NCBI GenBank assembly: GCA_946807835.1
Contig: OX327697.1
Span: forward strand, 7,827,001-7,891,000
Reading direction: 5' to 3'
Source of the DNA: Ailanthus altissimus
Taxonomy: Eukaryota > Streptophyta > Magnoliopsida > Sapindales > Simaroubaceae
DNA: 64,000 nt
A program made the translations under genes and the position numbers. Below, piece after piece: positions 49,861 through 62,779 of this stretch. The notes beneath the pieces are model-generated. The model ran no database searches and had not been told where the DNA came from. It saw only the letters and a program-made list of their open reading frames with translations. Numbering within the stretch: position 1 is the first letter of the stretch; each line of letters begins with the position of its first letter.

Positions 49861-50640
49861 CTTTAGTATTATATTAAGAAATTATAATGATAAAATACAA
49901 TTCGATTTTGTTTGCTGCTTTTTATATCAATAATGTTTTACACCGGCTGTGGTCTTGTTAATCAAAACCAAAAACAATGTCTTCAAAAGTAGATCATTAA
50001 CCCCTTCAAATGTAGACAGAGTCTTTTAGACACATATTTAAACATTGTTATAATAAAATTAATTTTTAAAAAATTTAATAATTAATATAAGGAATTAGAA
50101 AAAAATACTGGCAACACTAGCATTAAACTAAAACTTATACGAAAAATGTATCTAAACTAATGAAGTTCTTAATCAAAATGAGTGGATGATGAGTATTTAA
50201 ATAAACATATCACGCTAATTTGAAAAATTAGCATCCGTCAAAATAAATTTTTTTATTCAAAATGTGATAGTAGTCAAATACTTAGGGCCTGCGGCTTAAG
50301 ATAATAATTATCTGCCACATTATAGTTAATTATTTTGATAATGACATGTTCTTTTAAGTCAATTCTGGATAATGCTGCTGAAGTTTACAATTTTACTATA
50401 TATTGTCATGTGAAGCACATGTTTCTCAAACATATGCTAACATTTGGAGAATTCCCTCAAAATATATATTAAATATGGAAAAATGATTTGTTAATCTCCG
50501 ATAGACATAATAAAGTCCCTACTTTTCAAAAAATACGAACCACGTCTTGCATTATGACAAAATAAATTTTATATTTAAAGGGAAAAAACATACTATACTA
50601 TCATTTTCTCTAATTTTTAAATTAAAAAGAAGAGGGACTT
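49861..50640. other. AT-rich intergenic sequence, nothing recognised
   Basis: No gene, repeat hallmark or LTR end could be seen. Confidence 0.45.
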
Positions 50641-50898
50641 TGTTCTTCTCTCTTTAGAATTCCCCCGTTAAGAATCTGTTACCACCAAAATGGAAGCCCA
50701 AAGGAACCCTTAATCTTAATCTTTTTTATTTTGTTTTTTATCTTCATCTTCATCTTCTCTCAAATGAACCTAAAAGACAAATCCAATAAATTTCAATTCT
50801 CTATTGTTGGGTTTTATTTATTTTATTATTTTGAGCTTTGCTAACTTGGACTCACTGGATTTTTGTAAGTTATTCTCTGATTCTTTTTTTTACTGCAG

Positions 50899-51069
50899 GA
50901 TGCATATCATGATCTCAGAAGGGAAACCATGAAGAAGCAAAGATCACCACTGGCTAGAGAGTTTATGCAAAGAGATCATGGGATGGGTAGTGACAGAAAT
51001 TATGGAGTTGAAGAGATCATCATATCAGAAAGCGGGACTGCTAGCGATGATGATAAAGATCTAGCTAGA
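50899..51069 (+). pseudogene. Possible orphan exon cut by an LTR
   Basis: A strong acceptor (tttttttactgcag at 50885-50898) is followed by an open frame reading DAYHDLRRETMKKQRSPLAR, then EFMQRDHGMG, VEEIIISES and ASDDDKDLARY. It stays open for 57 codons and stops only at the first bases of the LTR starting at 51070. Base composition is clearly less AT-rich than around it. The donor at 50865 would give a 34-nt intron, too short, so the true upstream exon is unknown. I do not recognise the protein. It may be the remains of a host gene disrupted by the retroelement, or chance. Confidence 0.35.
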
Positions 51070-53141
51070 TATTAGAGTTTAATATTTTATTTAGTTATTA
51101 TTAATTTAGGATATCTCCCAATTTAAAATATTTTCAATTTTCATATCATAATCAAAAGTTTTATGTATTATTTCTTTTGATAAAGGATAAGAATATAATA
51201 CTTATATAAAAACCAACTCGTATAGTTATTACTAAGAGTGAAAATATTGTTACTCTAATTTTTCAGATATGTATCAAAGTTTTAATTTTAATTTATCTGA
51301 CATGGTATCATAATTTTAATTCTAATTTATCTAACGTGATATCAAAGTTAGATTATCTATTAGAACTAGATTAATGACATATCAAACTAATTTTAGAGCC
51401 TAAGTTTGTCAAAATTTAGGTTAATTTTTAGTCTCTCTTATTTAGTCTCTATTTTGCTCTCTATAGCATCTAAGACACTATCCACTTGTCTCCACCATTA
51501 TCAATCAACATCCGCTGCTCGTCACTATCTCAAATCAAGAAATTAAGACCACGTTGAAATAGAAATCATCAACCGTCCATTATCTGCTATTCTCGTTGTT
51601 AAACTGTTACTTGGAACTGTCCAAACTTGCAAAAAAAAAAAAAAAAACCATTGTCAGCCACTACATACCACCGTTCGTTGCCATACTCTGCCGCAACCCA
51701 ACAAATAAACATCGTCATCGAAGTCATAAAGAGTCAGCCATCTGTTTCTGACTGTTGCCACCTCTATCATGTCGTCAAAATTGCAAATTTCAAAGACAAA
51801 AGCCACAACATGTCTGCCTCTCGATAGGTCACTTCCAGGCCTCACCGTTGATCACCAAAGACATCATCACAATTAGAAAGCTTCGATGGTCAACTCAGAT
51901 CAGTCGAAACTTTATCGGATTGACAACACTAGCTGATTTTTGGCCGCCGCCAATTGTTTTTGGGTGAAATAGTTTGTTACCAGTCATCGCCAACACCAAA
52001 TTTTTTCCCTTGGTTTGATTTGTTCACCCACATCACTCCCTTGCCCAATCTACTCAAATTACTCAAAAAGATCTTTTTGCAAATAATTCAAATAGCTTTT
52101 GGTTAGTTTGCAAACCATTCAAATTTTGAAGTATGATTAAAATTTCTTAAACCTTTTGGGTAATTATGTAATTTACAAAAAAATTAAGGTTATTATGTAA
52201 TTTCTAAAATTTTCAATTTCTCTAGTGTCCTTTTATAATTTATCAATAGATTCGAGGCATTTTTATAATTTCTTATAACTTTAGAGCAGAATCTAACATT
52301 TTACATAATTATAGGGTAGATTTAATTATGAGGGTTTTTTTTTTCATGTTTTCCATACTGCACTAAGTTCAATTTTGATTTGGTCTTGTGCCATTGAATT
52401 TTCTTAAAGATATTTGGATTGACAACTTTATTATTTTTACTTAAGTGAAATTTTAGAGATGTTTAGTTTATTAGACGAAACCACCCATTTAAATTTAGTA
52501 TTGCAACACATTAGAAATTTTAGTTTATAGTCACTGTTTGCTTATGATATTTTGATAATATCAACAAGTTTTTTATTTTAGCAATCTTCTGTCGTGATTC
52601 TTACATTAAGACACTTGCATTGGCAACGGTTGTTTTCAATTTCTCTAACAACGCATTTGAATTCGTAATAGTTAATTTTCTCAACGCACTTGTCACTCTT
52701 CAAAAAAATATTATCACTCTCCTACAACATTATCTCTCTCTAATAATGATTGCCTCTTCAATAATGGTTGCCTTCTTCAACAGTGGTTGTCTCTCACACG
52801 TGCCATTACCAACTTTTATTATTTTATTATTTTTTTTGGTTTGCTTCTTAGTTCAATTTATAAACTCAATTTATTTTTTTCACCTTGGTTTGAAGGAGAG
52901 TATTAGAGTTTAGTATCTTATGTAGTCATTATCAATTTAAGATATCTCACAATTTATGATATTTTTTATCTTTCACCTTTCATATCTTAGTCGTAGTTTC
53001 AATGTATTAATTCTTTCAATATAAGCTAGAGATTTAATGGCTATATAAATGCCACCTCTTTTAGTTATTATTCATAAAAGAAATATAAAGACTCTAATTT
53101 CTTTGATATATATTAGAGCTTTAATTCCACTTTAGCTAACA
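51070..53141 (+). mobile_element. Short Copia-like LTR element without coding capacity
   Basis: LTRs at 51070-51302 (233 bp) and 52901-53141 (241 bp) share TATTAGAGTTTA starts and GACA/AACA ends. The first is followed by TGGTATCA and the second is preceded by a purine run (gaaggagag), as expected. The LTRs contain a tatataaa-like promoter segment near 51203 and 53042. The 1.6-kb interior holds only low-complexity frames (51627-51967, 52620-52913) with no known domain. The left flank ctaga and right flank tggta do not match. Confidence 0.7.
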
Positions 53142-53424
53142 TGGTATTAGAATTCCAAATCTAACATTTGGTTTTGCAGGATTTGTGGCTTTAATTTCTT
53201 AGGTTTTATCTAATTTGTTTTATTGTTTGTTTGGTTCTTTCTTTATAGGTTGTTCTCCCTACATGTTCTCGTGATCTTGGCTTAAGATCTTTTCTTGATT
53301 GTATGTCTTTGTTCTAACCTAATAAACTGGACATAGTACATATTTATTGTACTTGCAGACATTAGATGCAAGAAATTATTTCTCCAAAATTGACATACAA
53401 ATTATATGATTATCTATTGAGTTT
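53142..53424 (+). other. Sequence after the second LTR, starting with a primer site
   Basis: Begins TGGTATTAGAATTCC, a primer-binding site in the position expected after a 5' LTR, not a 3' LTR. It therefore looks like the start of a second interior, truncated after less than 300 bp. No gene seen. Confidence 0.5.
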
Positions 53425-54186
53425 TGAGCGTGAATTCTAAAAACCTTCTAAGTTCTTTGTAAAAGACTTCACTTATAAGTAACAAAGAATAAAAATTTAA
53501 GATAAAAAAATAAATAATCACACAAGAAAATTTACATGTTTCAGTAACAAATTCCTATGTCCATGATGAATTATGGGATCCTAGCCTCTTATATTCGTTT
53601 ATGAAGAACTCAGATCACAAAGATCTCTCACAATAGATAATCAAGGAATACAATCGATAGACGAGCTCTTAAGGATCTATCAGTGCTTTCTTGGTCACTC
53701 AAATCTCAAACACTCCTATGGTGCTCCCTTGCGCACTCAGCATTTAAGGCTTTATAGCTCTCTATTTTCTCTCTTGGAGTTTCTCTCTAATGCTTGATTA
53801 TTCTAAAGGGGTTATAAGGGTTTATATAGTGATTAAAAGTATCTAAAAACTATATTTCTAGTTAGAATAAGAGTCTACTCATTATAGGAGTTCGAATATT
53901 GACTTTGGGACACATTCCTACTTAGTTTAGGAAATTCCTTGCGAGTTGGCACATAAGCATCATTTTTCTGTCAAGATTGGCCCCTATGCACCACATCTTA
54001 GTGCTTAGGCACCAAAACCTGCACATTATGCAGTACTTTGACTTCTCTTGTGTTCCCCTTCTTACTTCTAGCTTTTCCAACTTTTCTCGTATATCTATCG
54101 TATCCTGTGATCTCGAGTTGACTCCTTATTGGTATCTAACTCAAACATCATGTTCAAACATAATTCTAAATTACTAAATTCCAACA
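53425..54186 (-). mobile_element. LTR fragment of the 44186-49256 family
   Basis: Matches the LTR at 48352-49256 from near 48430 to its end, finishing AATTCCAACA at 54186. The next 60 bp (ttgatataaaatctcttcaag) match the interior next to the left LTR at 47298, so this is a 3' LTR with a trace of interior. Its outer end is missing. The frame at 53977-54177 is not a gene. Confidence 0.7.
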
Positions 54187-54469
54187 AACCCATTCTTGAT
54201 ATAAAATCTCTTCAAGAAGCTTTGCAGGATCCATTAACTCCAATGTCAATTTACTTATCGTTAATTCTGTTAAGTGAGTGTGTGATTAATTAAGTGTACA
54301 TATAATTTTAAATTTTATTACAAGCAGCGAAAGTATCATATACAAAATACACTCAATCTAACATATTCATGCATATATCTCATATTTGTTCATATGTAAA
54401 TTAAATTAGAAAATAAATAAGTAAAACTTACCCAGATTGAGGGTAGTTGTTAATTATTCAAGAATTTCA
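54187..54469. other. Element interior trace and unassigned spacer
   Basis: About 60 bp belong to the Copia-like interior; the rest is AT-rich sequence with nothing recognised. Confidence 0.4.
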
Positions 54470-55381
54470 AGAACACATAATATAAGTCTTAGCGAGCAAT
54501 TGGAGCTTAATTAAAGCAGCTATAGAGAGAGATTCAAAGCATTCTTTAGCATCAAGAGTTTCTTAGGCAGCACAATCAATAGCAATTTGACATTTATATC
54601 TATTTGTTATTGATTGTATAATGATTTTTTTATTATTTTTGCCATTATTCTCTTGTAGACATGAACTAAAATTTCTTTCTAGGGTTAATATTTGAACTCA
54701 ATATGTGCGTTTAATTGCCATATCTTTTTAATATTTAATAAACTTAGTTCTTTATTATTCAAATTACTTGTCCTTAATGCTTTAATATATCTGGCCAATA
54801 TATGGTGAATGAATTGGTAATATTTTTTATAAACTCGGAAGATGAATCATTATATTTAGACCTAGGTAATTTAATGCATGATTGTAAAGTAACATTCAAT
54901 GTTGCATATACAAGTTTCAAATTAGGATAGGAATATTACCTAATTGGCATGTATGATCAATAAGACTTAATCTTAATGAATCTTAATTTATTACAAGTAT
55001 TATAGGAATATAGGTATTTGGTAAATTAAGGTATACTTGCATAATCTTGGAAGAGGCTTGTAAATACATTAGTGTCTTGATCAATAATAAAGACTATAAG
55101 AGTTAAATATTAGAGGATTAATCATTAGAAAATTATATTGAGGGATAATATTAACCCTATGTTTTCTCTATATTGCTATCTTTCAAATCTCTTTACATTG
55201 TGTCATTACTTTTATATTTTCTACATTCATTCTTAGATTTTTATTTTTCTGAATAATTACTAGAAAGATGTAATTTTAGTACTTGGTTAAAAAGAATATA
55301 TTATCCTTATGGGTTCGACATCTAACTCTTTTGTCCCTTTATTACTTGCAATCAATTTTAAGATATAGAAATATCGCATCA
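54470..55381 (+). mobile_element. Athila-like LTR fragment
   Basis: The region 54840-55080 follows the same order of words as 17400-17600 of the Athila LTR (gacctaggtaatttaatgcatgat, ggcatgtatgatc, ggtatttgg). It ends with ttattacttgc and ATCGCATCA at 55381, like related LTRs. The left limit is uncertain and no target duplication was found. Confidence 0.55.
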
Positions 55382-55389
55382 GCCACAAA

Positions 55390-56858
55390 TTTATTCCAAC
55401 AATAAGTGTTTATGTTTAAAGTGAAAATTGGCATGAATATTTTGTGTTTTTGGTTTTGTTCTTCACAACTCTTTATTTAGAATACTTGCCAAAAAAACAT
55501 TAAGCCAATTCTCTCTAAACTCTCACTTATGTATTTTACTTTCACAAATTGAATACATGAATTGAATTCTCTTCCTAACACATAATGCTATACATGACCT
55601 ACCAAGAGAAATGCTTAAGTAGAAATATTAATGACACTCACCATATTGATCTACCACATTTTGTCATCGCATGTGTTATTATTTGTGAAATTTATATTAC
55701 AATACAAAATCAATGGCCTACAATTACATATTACCACCAATATGTTCTGTTAAAGGCAAACACAATTTAATTATACATCATGTACACTTGGACCATGTCA
55801 TGAATACACATACCCCATCTAATATTTAATTAATTATTTAAAACAATTTGAATAATTACTTTTATCTCACTTATTTTTACTAACAAGTACACACCAAATT
55901 ATGGTACTTTGTCAACATTCAATTGGTTAACAACTATTGTTAACTAATTATGTTATGCACTTAACATTTAAGTCTTGACAAGTACACACCACGAGGGAAC
56001 CTGAAACAAATTTTTGGTTTATTGGAATTTCTTGGATCGAATTGTTCAATCCAATATGCTACCCTAGTGCACAATGAGTACACTTCATATTATGAGACTC
56101 TCTAGGTCCACCTCTAGTTTGTCATATGAAACTTCTCTATACGTCCGTGAACAATGTCCTACACATATGTTACAGATATTACAAAGTGACACATTAGACC
56201 TTATAGGTTGAGGTTATAACATATCTGTATAATCCCTCATTCATGTATATCCTAGAAGAGTAAAGATATAGATTAACACTGCCAATACTCTATATGCTCA
56301 ACCATAACTTGTCTCCAAATTCGTACTTTAATAAATAATATTCAAAAATACTTTTGCATTATTATTTATCCTTAGGATAAAGCTCTTTTCTCGGGTATTA
56401 TTGTTTCTGACCATAAGACTTTCTGAAACATAATCTTGGAGCATCAGGATATAATACTGACCCAAATAAGGTGATGGATCCCATATCTACACACATCAAA
56501 CTCCATGAGCATCAGACCATATTAAGTGGCACTCAACGGTCAAACCATAAAAGGTTTTTGATATGTGTAAAACTAAAGTATGGTGGATCACTCATATGTC
56601 TACCCATGGTTCTCAGGTTAAAGGATTACGAATATTACTCAACTCGAGAAGGCCTTCCATTAACGATTTTATAGGATGTCTATTGGAGGTCCTTGTAAGT
56701 TTGTTCAGTATCCAATCTTTACTAGATACTTGTATTGAGTTTCTACTAAACTTATGGTTTGTTAAGAATACCCATCCAGACCAATCAGATATAGACATAC
56801 ATTGACTTATATATAATAAGGTATTTACCGATAAACCCATGTCAGTAAAGATAAATCA
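55390..56858 (-). mobile_element. Copia LTR fragment, minus strand
   Basis: From about 56040 onward it aligns with 4940-5752 of the minus-strand Copia LTR, ending GATAAATCA at 56858. Reversed, it is also related to 57900-58250 of the adjoining plus-strand LTR. The left limit is approximate and no primer site is seen beside it. The overlapping frames at 56471-56840 are not genes. Confidence 0.6.
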
Positions 56859-57007
56859 GGAATATAATATTTGAGAACATATTTGCATAATGACCTTTTT
56901 TTAGTATCGTTTGTAATTCTTTCCAACTACATCATTACTAATATATTCTCAAGTTTTTGTCCCATTTTAGACAAGGCTCTAACTCCTTAGATTTCGCTGA
57001 CTCTTAT

Positions 57008-59559
57008 TGTAAGAGTTAGTGCTTATGTACCATTATAATATTGTATAAATATTAAATTATTTAATATTTATACTGTAAATATTTCGTATAATCGTTAATA
57101 CAATATAAATACATGGTACAATGCTTGTTACGTTACAAATGTTGTATGATCTGAAAGAGTTCAGATCTTGTCTAAAAGATTTTAGACCAACGCTAAGAAT
57201 TAGCAGAGTTGAGAGTTATATATGCTAACAGTTAGCATCACTAAAAGTTAGCAGGTTATGAGAGTTAGCCAGATCTAAAGAGTTAAATCCTTATCTATAA
57301 TGGGACAAAGGCCTGAGGGTATACCAGTAATGATATGGTTATAAGGAATTGCAACAGGTACTAGGAGATGTCATCATGCATGTATATCCTCAAACACTAT
57401 GTCAGCTGACAATGGGCTTACCGAAAGCTCCTATATGCATATGAGTATTTAGTCAAGACTGAATACTGAACAGATTTACGAGGACGCCAATAGATATCCT
57501 ATAAAGCCGTCAATTGTGAGTTCTCTCTAATTGAGTAGTATACGTAGTCCTTTGACCTGAGTGTCACGGTGAGCTTGTAAGTGATCCACCATACTTTGGT
57601 TTCACGCATGTCACAGACCTTTCATAGTGTGACTGCTGGGTGTTGTTGGGTATGGTCTGATGCTTATAGAGTCTGACGTATACAGATATGAGATCCATTA
57701 GCTCTCATAGAGGAGTAGTATGTCCAGATGCTCTGAGATTGTATTTCAAAAACTTTTGTAGCCACGAGTACTAACCCAAGAAAGGTATTTCCCAAAGGGT
57801 TGAATAATATAGTAAAGGCATTTGCGTATATTGTTCTTAAAAATACAAATATAGAGATAAGTTCATGGATGAGGATACAGGGATTTCACGGTGTTGATTT
57901 ATATCCCCGCACATTCTGGATGAAGATGACGAAAAGATTATACGTATGCATTGTGACCTCAGCTTGTATGTTTTAATGCGCTGATTTGTAATATCTGCGA
58001 TATGTGCATGGGGCATCGATTACAAACTTATCGAATAGTTCCATTTGACGAAGCAGATGTGGACCTAGGGAGTCATGCAATATAAAGTGTACTCGTTGTA
58101 CATTAGGGCAGTGCATTCAATTGAATTGTTTAATCTAGTAATTTCTACCAGAATCGAGTATTTGTTTTAGGTACCCTCGGGATACGCGCGTGTCAGTATT
58201 TAAGTGTTAAGTACAGTAATTAGTTAATAATTATTGTTGACTAATTAAATAATGACACATAGTGCATAATGAACCTTCGGTTATATTAACTCAATTATTG
58301 GGTATAGTAGGACCTGCGTTGGGTTAACTAAAGGCTTAAGTGTTATTTTTCTAAATCAATTATTTAAGTGTTAAATTATCTAAATATTTGTTGTCACTTA
58401 AGAGTTAAGTGATTAGTTAATTTGACTAGAGTTAATTGTTAGCTCAATGTTAAATTAATAAAAAAAATATTTTATTAAGGACTTAATTGCTAAATAAAAT
58501 GAGATTTTATTAACCTATGATATAAGTTAAAGCAAATGTTACTAAAAGAAAATTAAATGAAACCTTGAGGATTTGAATGGTATTTTTCTTGTCAAAGAAA
58601 AGTGATGGCCACACCTCACCTTTTGTCCAATTGTTGGACATATGTTTGGCTTATTTGATAAGCCAAATTCATTTAATAATAATATTTTTGTCAAATGTAA
58701 AGATTTTTTTTTATTATATATATATATTCATTTGATGAATATATATAACCAAGGAAGGGTAGCCGGCCAAGTGAGTGTTTAAGAGTTCATTTTGTGCTTG
58801 AAACAAAATAAAAGGAATTCTTCTTATTCCCTCAAGGTGGTGCTTGGTAAACTGAAGAGAATGAAGAGACCAAAAGAGTTTCTTTTCTTTTCTCTTTCAA
58901 AGGTTGAAGCAAAAAAGGGGAAACAAAAAATTGTTGCTGTGAAATTGAGTCACCGGCATCAATGAAAGAAAAATAAAGATAGAAATTATTTCTTGATTTT
59001 TGTTTCAAGTGGTGAACCAAACATCTCTTCTCTTACTTTTATTTTATGCTATTCAACACAACAACAATAGTAATTTATTTAAATATTCAAGAGTTAAATA
59101 TGGGTTAAATAAATAATTATGGGATTAAGAGTTAATCCCACGTTTAAAGTGTTGAACCAGTGATAGAAAATAAAGGTTGTTGTTCTAGCGACCTACGCCC
59201 ATCACATTGGGTGCTAGAACTTCCAACGAGTCTATTTCAGACAGTACTCCAGCTACAAATACATTCCAAAGGCTTGTCAGGTGATATCTCTCAATTCTCA
59301 GTCATTAGTGTTAATTTGATTAATATGTTTTATGTTTGTTCATTAGTATAATGAATAAAAATTTTTGTGTTCATTTTTAAAAAATTAGATTTTTAGCTTC
59401 CGTTGTGTAGATTTATGTATGAGATACATAAATGGTGTATATATATAAACTATATTTGATGCATATATATATATATAATTTTTTTAAATGGACACATGTA
59501 CCATATGCATACACCTAATAGGTTTAGGTTGTGATATGGGGTATACCGGCATCCCAACA
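57008..59559 (+). mobile_element. 5' LTR of the plus-strand Copia element
   Basis: The first 430 bp match 63546-63980 closely. A TATA-like tatatatatat run lies near 58717. The region 57900-58250 is the reverse of related text in the LTR just upstream (55980-56300). The frames at 58832-59020 and 59160-59351 fall inside it and are not genes. Confidence 0.85.
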
Positions 59560-59562
59560 AAA

Positions 59563-59575
59563 TGGTACCAGAGCA
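59563..59575 (+). other. Primer-binding site of the plus-strand Copia element
   Basis: TGGTACCAGAGCA, one change from the initiator tRNA-Met complement, three bases after the LTR end. Confidence 0.8.
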
Positions 59576-59974
59576 TTTTGTGGTGTCAATTGGGTGTATT
59601 TGAGAGTAAATTGGTGTTTAAAGTGTTACAGGGCTCGGTTAGAGTGTTTCAAGTGTTGAAATACGTGAGCAAAATCAACGAGCTACTGGATGCCGCAGCG
59701 CCAAAAACTTGGCTCAGCAATACTGAAAGTTCTTCCTCCAACATTGCAATGCTGGGACATCCACACTACGGCGTTGACACGGTTTACTCGAAATAGTGCT
59801 TTTGTACATTAATATGAAATCATGTTTCTACAGTACTTTTTGAAAAAAGTATTTTTATACAGTAATATAGAATAGTGTTTTGAACAATATTTTTACAGTA
59901 CTTTTGTATAGTATCTGGTACAGTAATTTTGAACACTGTTTCAAAAATTAAATATGCATGTGGGGGTTTATGAG

Positions 59975-60530
59975 ATGCAGTGATAAGAGTTATCAGTCTA
60001 TATTATAAACTGAATTTATTTTCCTATCCTAGTAACCACAATAAGAGCTCTACTGGTGGGGGTTAGTTGTGTTTGCACAGAAATAAATGACTGATTAAGA
60101 ATCACCACAGTGAGACCCAGTTTTAAAAATCTCTCTTAATCAGATTGAATTGTATTTTATTATAAGATAATGTTATACGTGATTCGTCTTGTCAATACAG
60201 TGTTAAATAAGTCACGTCAGTTTTTTTCCAAGATCGCTATAGTGTGAGGGACTTGGTCAGTTGGACTATGCCGGTTAAAAATGAGATGAGGCAAATATAT
60301 ACTAAAGTATTATCCTAGATCGCTACAGTGTGCGGGTAATATCAGTAGCATATATGTGATCATTGATAAGTTAATCTGGAATACACTTATCCTAGATCGC
60401 TACAATGTACGAATAAGGTGTATTTAGGATCAAGAGTAAGAGTTGCATGAGATGCAATTGACAAGAGTTATCTACCTGTTGAGTTTACAAAGGCCTAGAT
60501 CGCTACCGTGTGCAACTAGAGTAAAATGCC
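59975..60530 (+). repeat. Degenerate repeat array with hairpins in the Copia leader
   Basis: The motif AGATCGCTACAGTGTG and close variants start at 60231, 60317, 60394 and 60497, with weaker relatives near 60027, 60103 and 60195. Several copies sit between inverted repeats of differing sequence: CTGATTAAG/CTTAATCAG (60091-60099 and 60135-60143), ACGTGA/TCACGT (60177-60182 and 60212-60217), CCAAG/CTTGG (60228 and 60252), an 8-bp stem at 60308-60315/60334-60341, and ATACACTTAT with its complement carrying one bulge at 60381-60390/60413-60423. A small perfect hairpin, TGATAAgagTTATCA, is at 59981-59995. The array lies between the primer site and the coding region. Confidence 0.65.
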
Positions 60531-61879
60531 AATGGGGTCTACTTTCCGCTGTGTAGTCTAAAGAGTTTAAACTGTCATTATTCTGTTTGAATGATTATCG
60601 AGATTATATAAAGTAGTGAAAAGGCATTTTTATATTAAAAAATGTATATATTATATATATGATCTAAAGTGTTATAATTAACGATTAAAAATATTTCGCT
60701 ATACATCTCCTTTTTTCATCTTATAGAGATAAGATGTTCGTCTTATAGAGATAAGATATTTGTCTTATATAGATAAAAAAAAGTATGAGCGATCCGTTAG
60801 TACACTTAATCAATGCACATTAAGTATAGGGTACCGAGAAATGTTAAAGACTTGTTTATGAATTTGAAAATGGTTCTAAATTCTGAATTACTTTGATGTA
60901 TTTGATATATCCAATCCACACTTGGAGAATATTCACAATGGAAAGTATTTTCACTATGATGAGGCTTGGATAGTAAGTGTTATTGTTCAAGATACCTTAA
61001 CTGAGAATAGATAAGCCCATTAGATAACTGTTTACATAATATAGACATTTCAATAGCATATGATACTGTCAATGTAAAGGTATGAGATACTGTATGTCCT
61101 TGTTATATCTATAAGTTATTATGTGATTTAAGAAATGCTACAGAGCTGAGAAAGAAAAAGTATGTTTTCGCGTAAGAAATAGAGATTTCTTACATGTGGC
61201 ACCTGTTAAGACCTTTTAGGTATCTTTACCATTCTGACAGTAGCATTATATTGTATAATTAATATTACATGCCAACATTATTAAGTGAACTATATCACTC
61301 TGTGTAGTTGATAGAGACGGTTATCATAAAAATATTTGAAATAGTTCCTTATGTTTATATGATAAAGATAATGTTTTGCTTACTGAGTGTTAGAAAATAA
61401 ATGGCCAATATATCTTAGAAACAATAAGAAATGTCTAGGTGAACCTAACTCATAGTAGTTCAGGAACTTTGAATAATGATGAATAGTGACACACAAGGTT
61501 AGGTCATATAGTCGTGAGATGACTATCCTGTTTGGTTAAACATGGTTAGATACTTTATTTGATTATAGAATCTTGGCTAATTTATGAATTCTAAATTCAA
61601 GGGAAGATGACTGAATCCTAGTGCAGATGTTGGACACTAGGTCATTGATTTGTTAAAACTGGTACTTATAATGTATTTAGTCCAATAAATTGTACTACTA
61701 TAGGTGAATTTTAATACTTCAATCTGGATAGTGATTTGTCACTATACAGATATATGTTTCTTAGAAACATAGGTTGGAAACTTTTGAAGTGTTCAAAGGT
61801 TTTTGACTAAGAAGTAAAGAAACAAACCTTTATGCATGCCTTTGAATAGATCGAGGTTATTTATACATAAGTAGTATAT

Positions 61880-62330
61880 TCATATAATATTTAAGGGAGA
61901 ATATAATTCTCACTCAGCATGGTCTTCCAGATATTTCTCAACACAAAAGTGTTTAAGAAATGGAGAAATCAGACTTTATTTGATATGGCCTGATTGATGT
62001 TGAGCTTCACTAATCTTCTAGAATATTTATGGGATTATGCTCTATGAATCTGCTACTCACTTATTGAACATAATTCCACCAAAACCAATTGCTTATACTC
62101 TATATGAGATATAGATTAAAGAGAGCCGAGTCTTAAGTAGTTAAAGCTTGGGGTTGTTTTGTTCACATAAGAGTTATGCAGCAAAATATACTTGTGCCCA
62201 ATGGGTACAAGTATTGGTTCATTGTATACCAATTCTATAATCCAGAGTAACGAAACATGCTCGTTTCTCGTAATAACACCTCCAATGAGAAAACGTTTCT
62301 CTTGGATCATGGGATTATAGAATAATTGTA
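61880..62330 (+). pseudogene. Copia integrase remnant
   Basis: Reading through stops, about 61905-62120 follows the Copia integrase core: a segment ending in the ERRNRT-like motif (here EMEKSDF), then YGLI, LWDYAL-like text, a THLLN segment and an I..KP..YTLYE pattern. Further on, at 62125-62190, a diverged GCP-type region follows. The frame at 62116-62310 on the minus strand is not a gene. Confidence 0.6.
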
Positions 62331-62779
62331 CTTGTTGAAGTCAATTAGAAAATATGTAAATTGACAGTAGAATCTTAAGTTTAAATGACTGATAGACCTT
62401 GAACGTACTCTCTTTATAGGTCAAATAAGATATCAAAGCTACCATTTATGTATCACTAATGCTTGAAGGTACCCTCGGTGTTTTCTTAGTTGAAGAAAAT
62501 GATCATTTGACTTATAAGGAGGTGATGTTTGACATTATTTTGGAAAAATGGCAAAAAGCCATAAAATCTAAAATTAACTCTATGGATGACAGTCAAGTCT
62601 AGGACTTGGTTGTGCTTCTTATAGGAATGATTTCTAGTTGTTCTAAAAGAGTTTACGTAGCTGAAGCATGGGCACTTAAAGGTACAGACCTTCAAGGCCC
62701 AACTGGTGAGGAAAGTTTATACTCATAGATTTAGGATCGGTAATAAGAAAATCTTATTCACCAGTAACCATGCTAAAGT

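Noticed and set aside
51627..51967. Overlapping frames of 60-70 residues on both strands
   Set aside because: They lie in the noncoding interior of the short LTR element and contain simple Pro/Ser/Arg text without a domain.
60231..60520. Regularly spaced short repeats resembling a CRISPR array
   Set aside because: Spacing is irregular (86, 77, 103 bp), copies are degenerate, there are no cas genes, and the context is a plant Copia leader.
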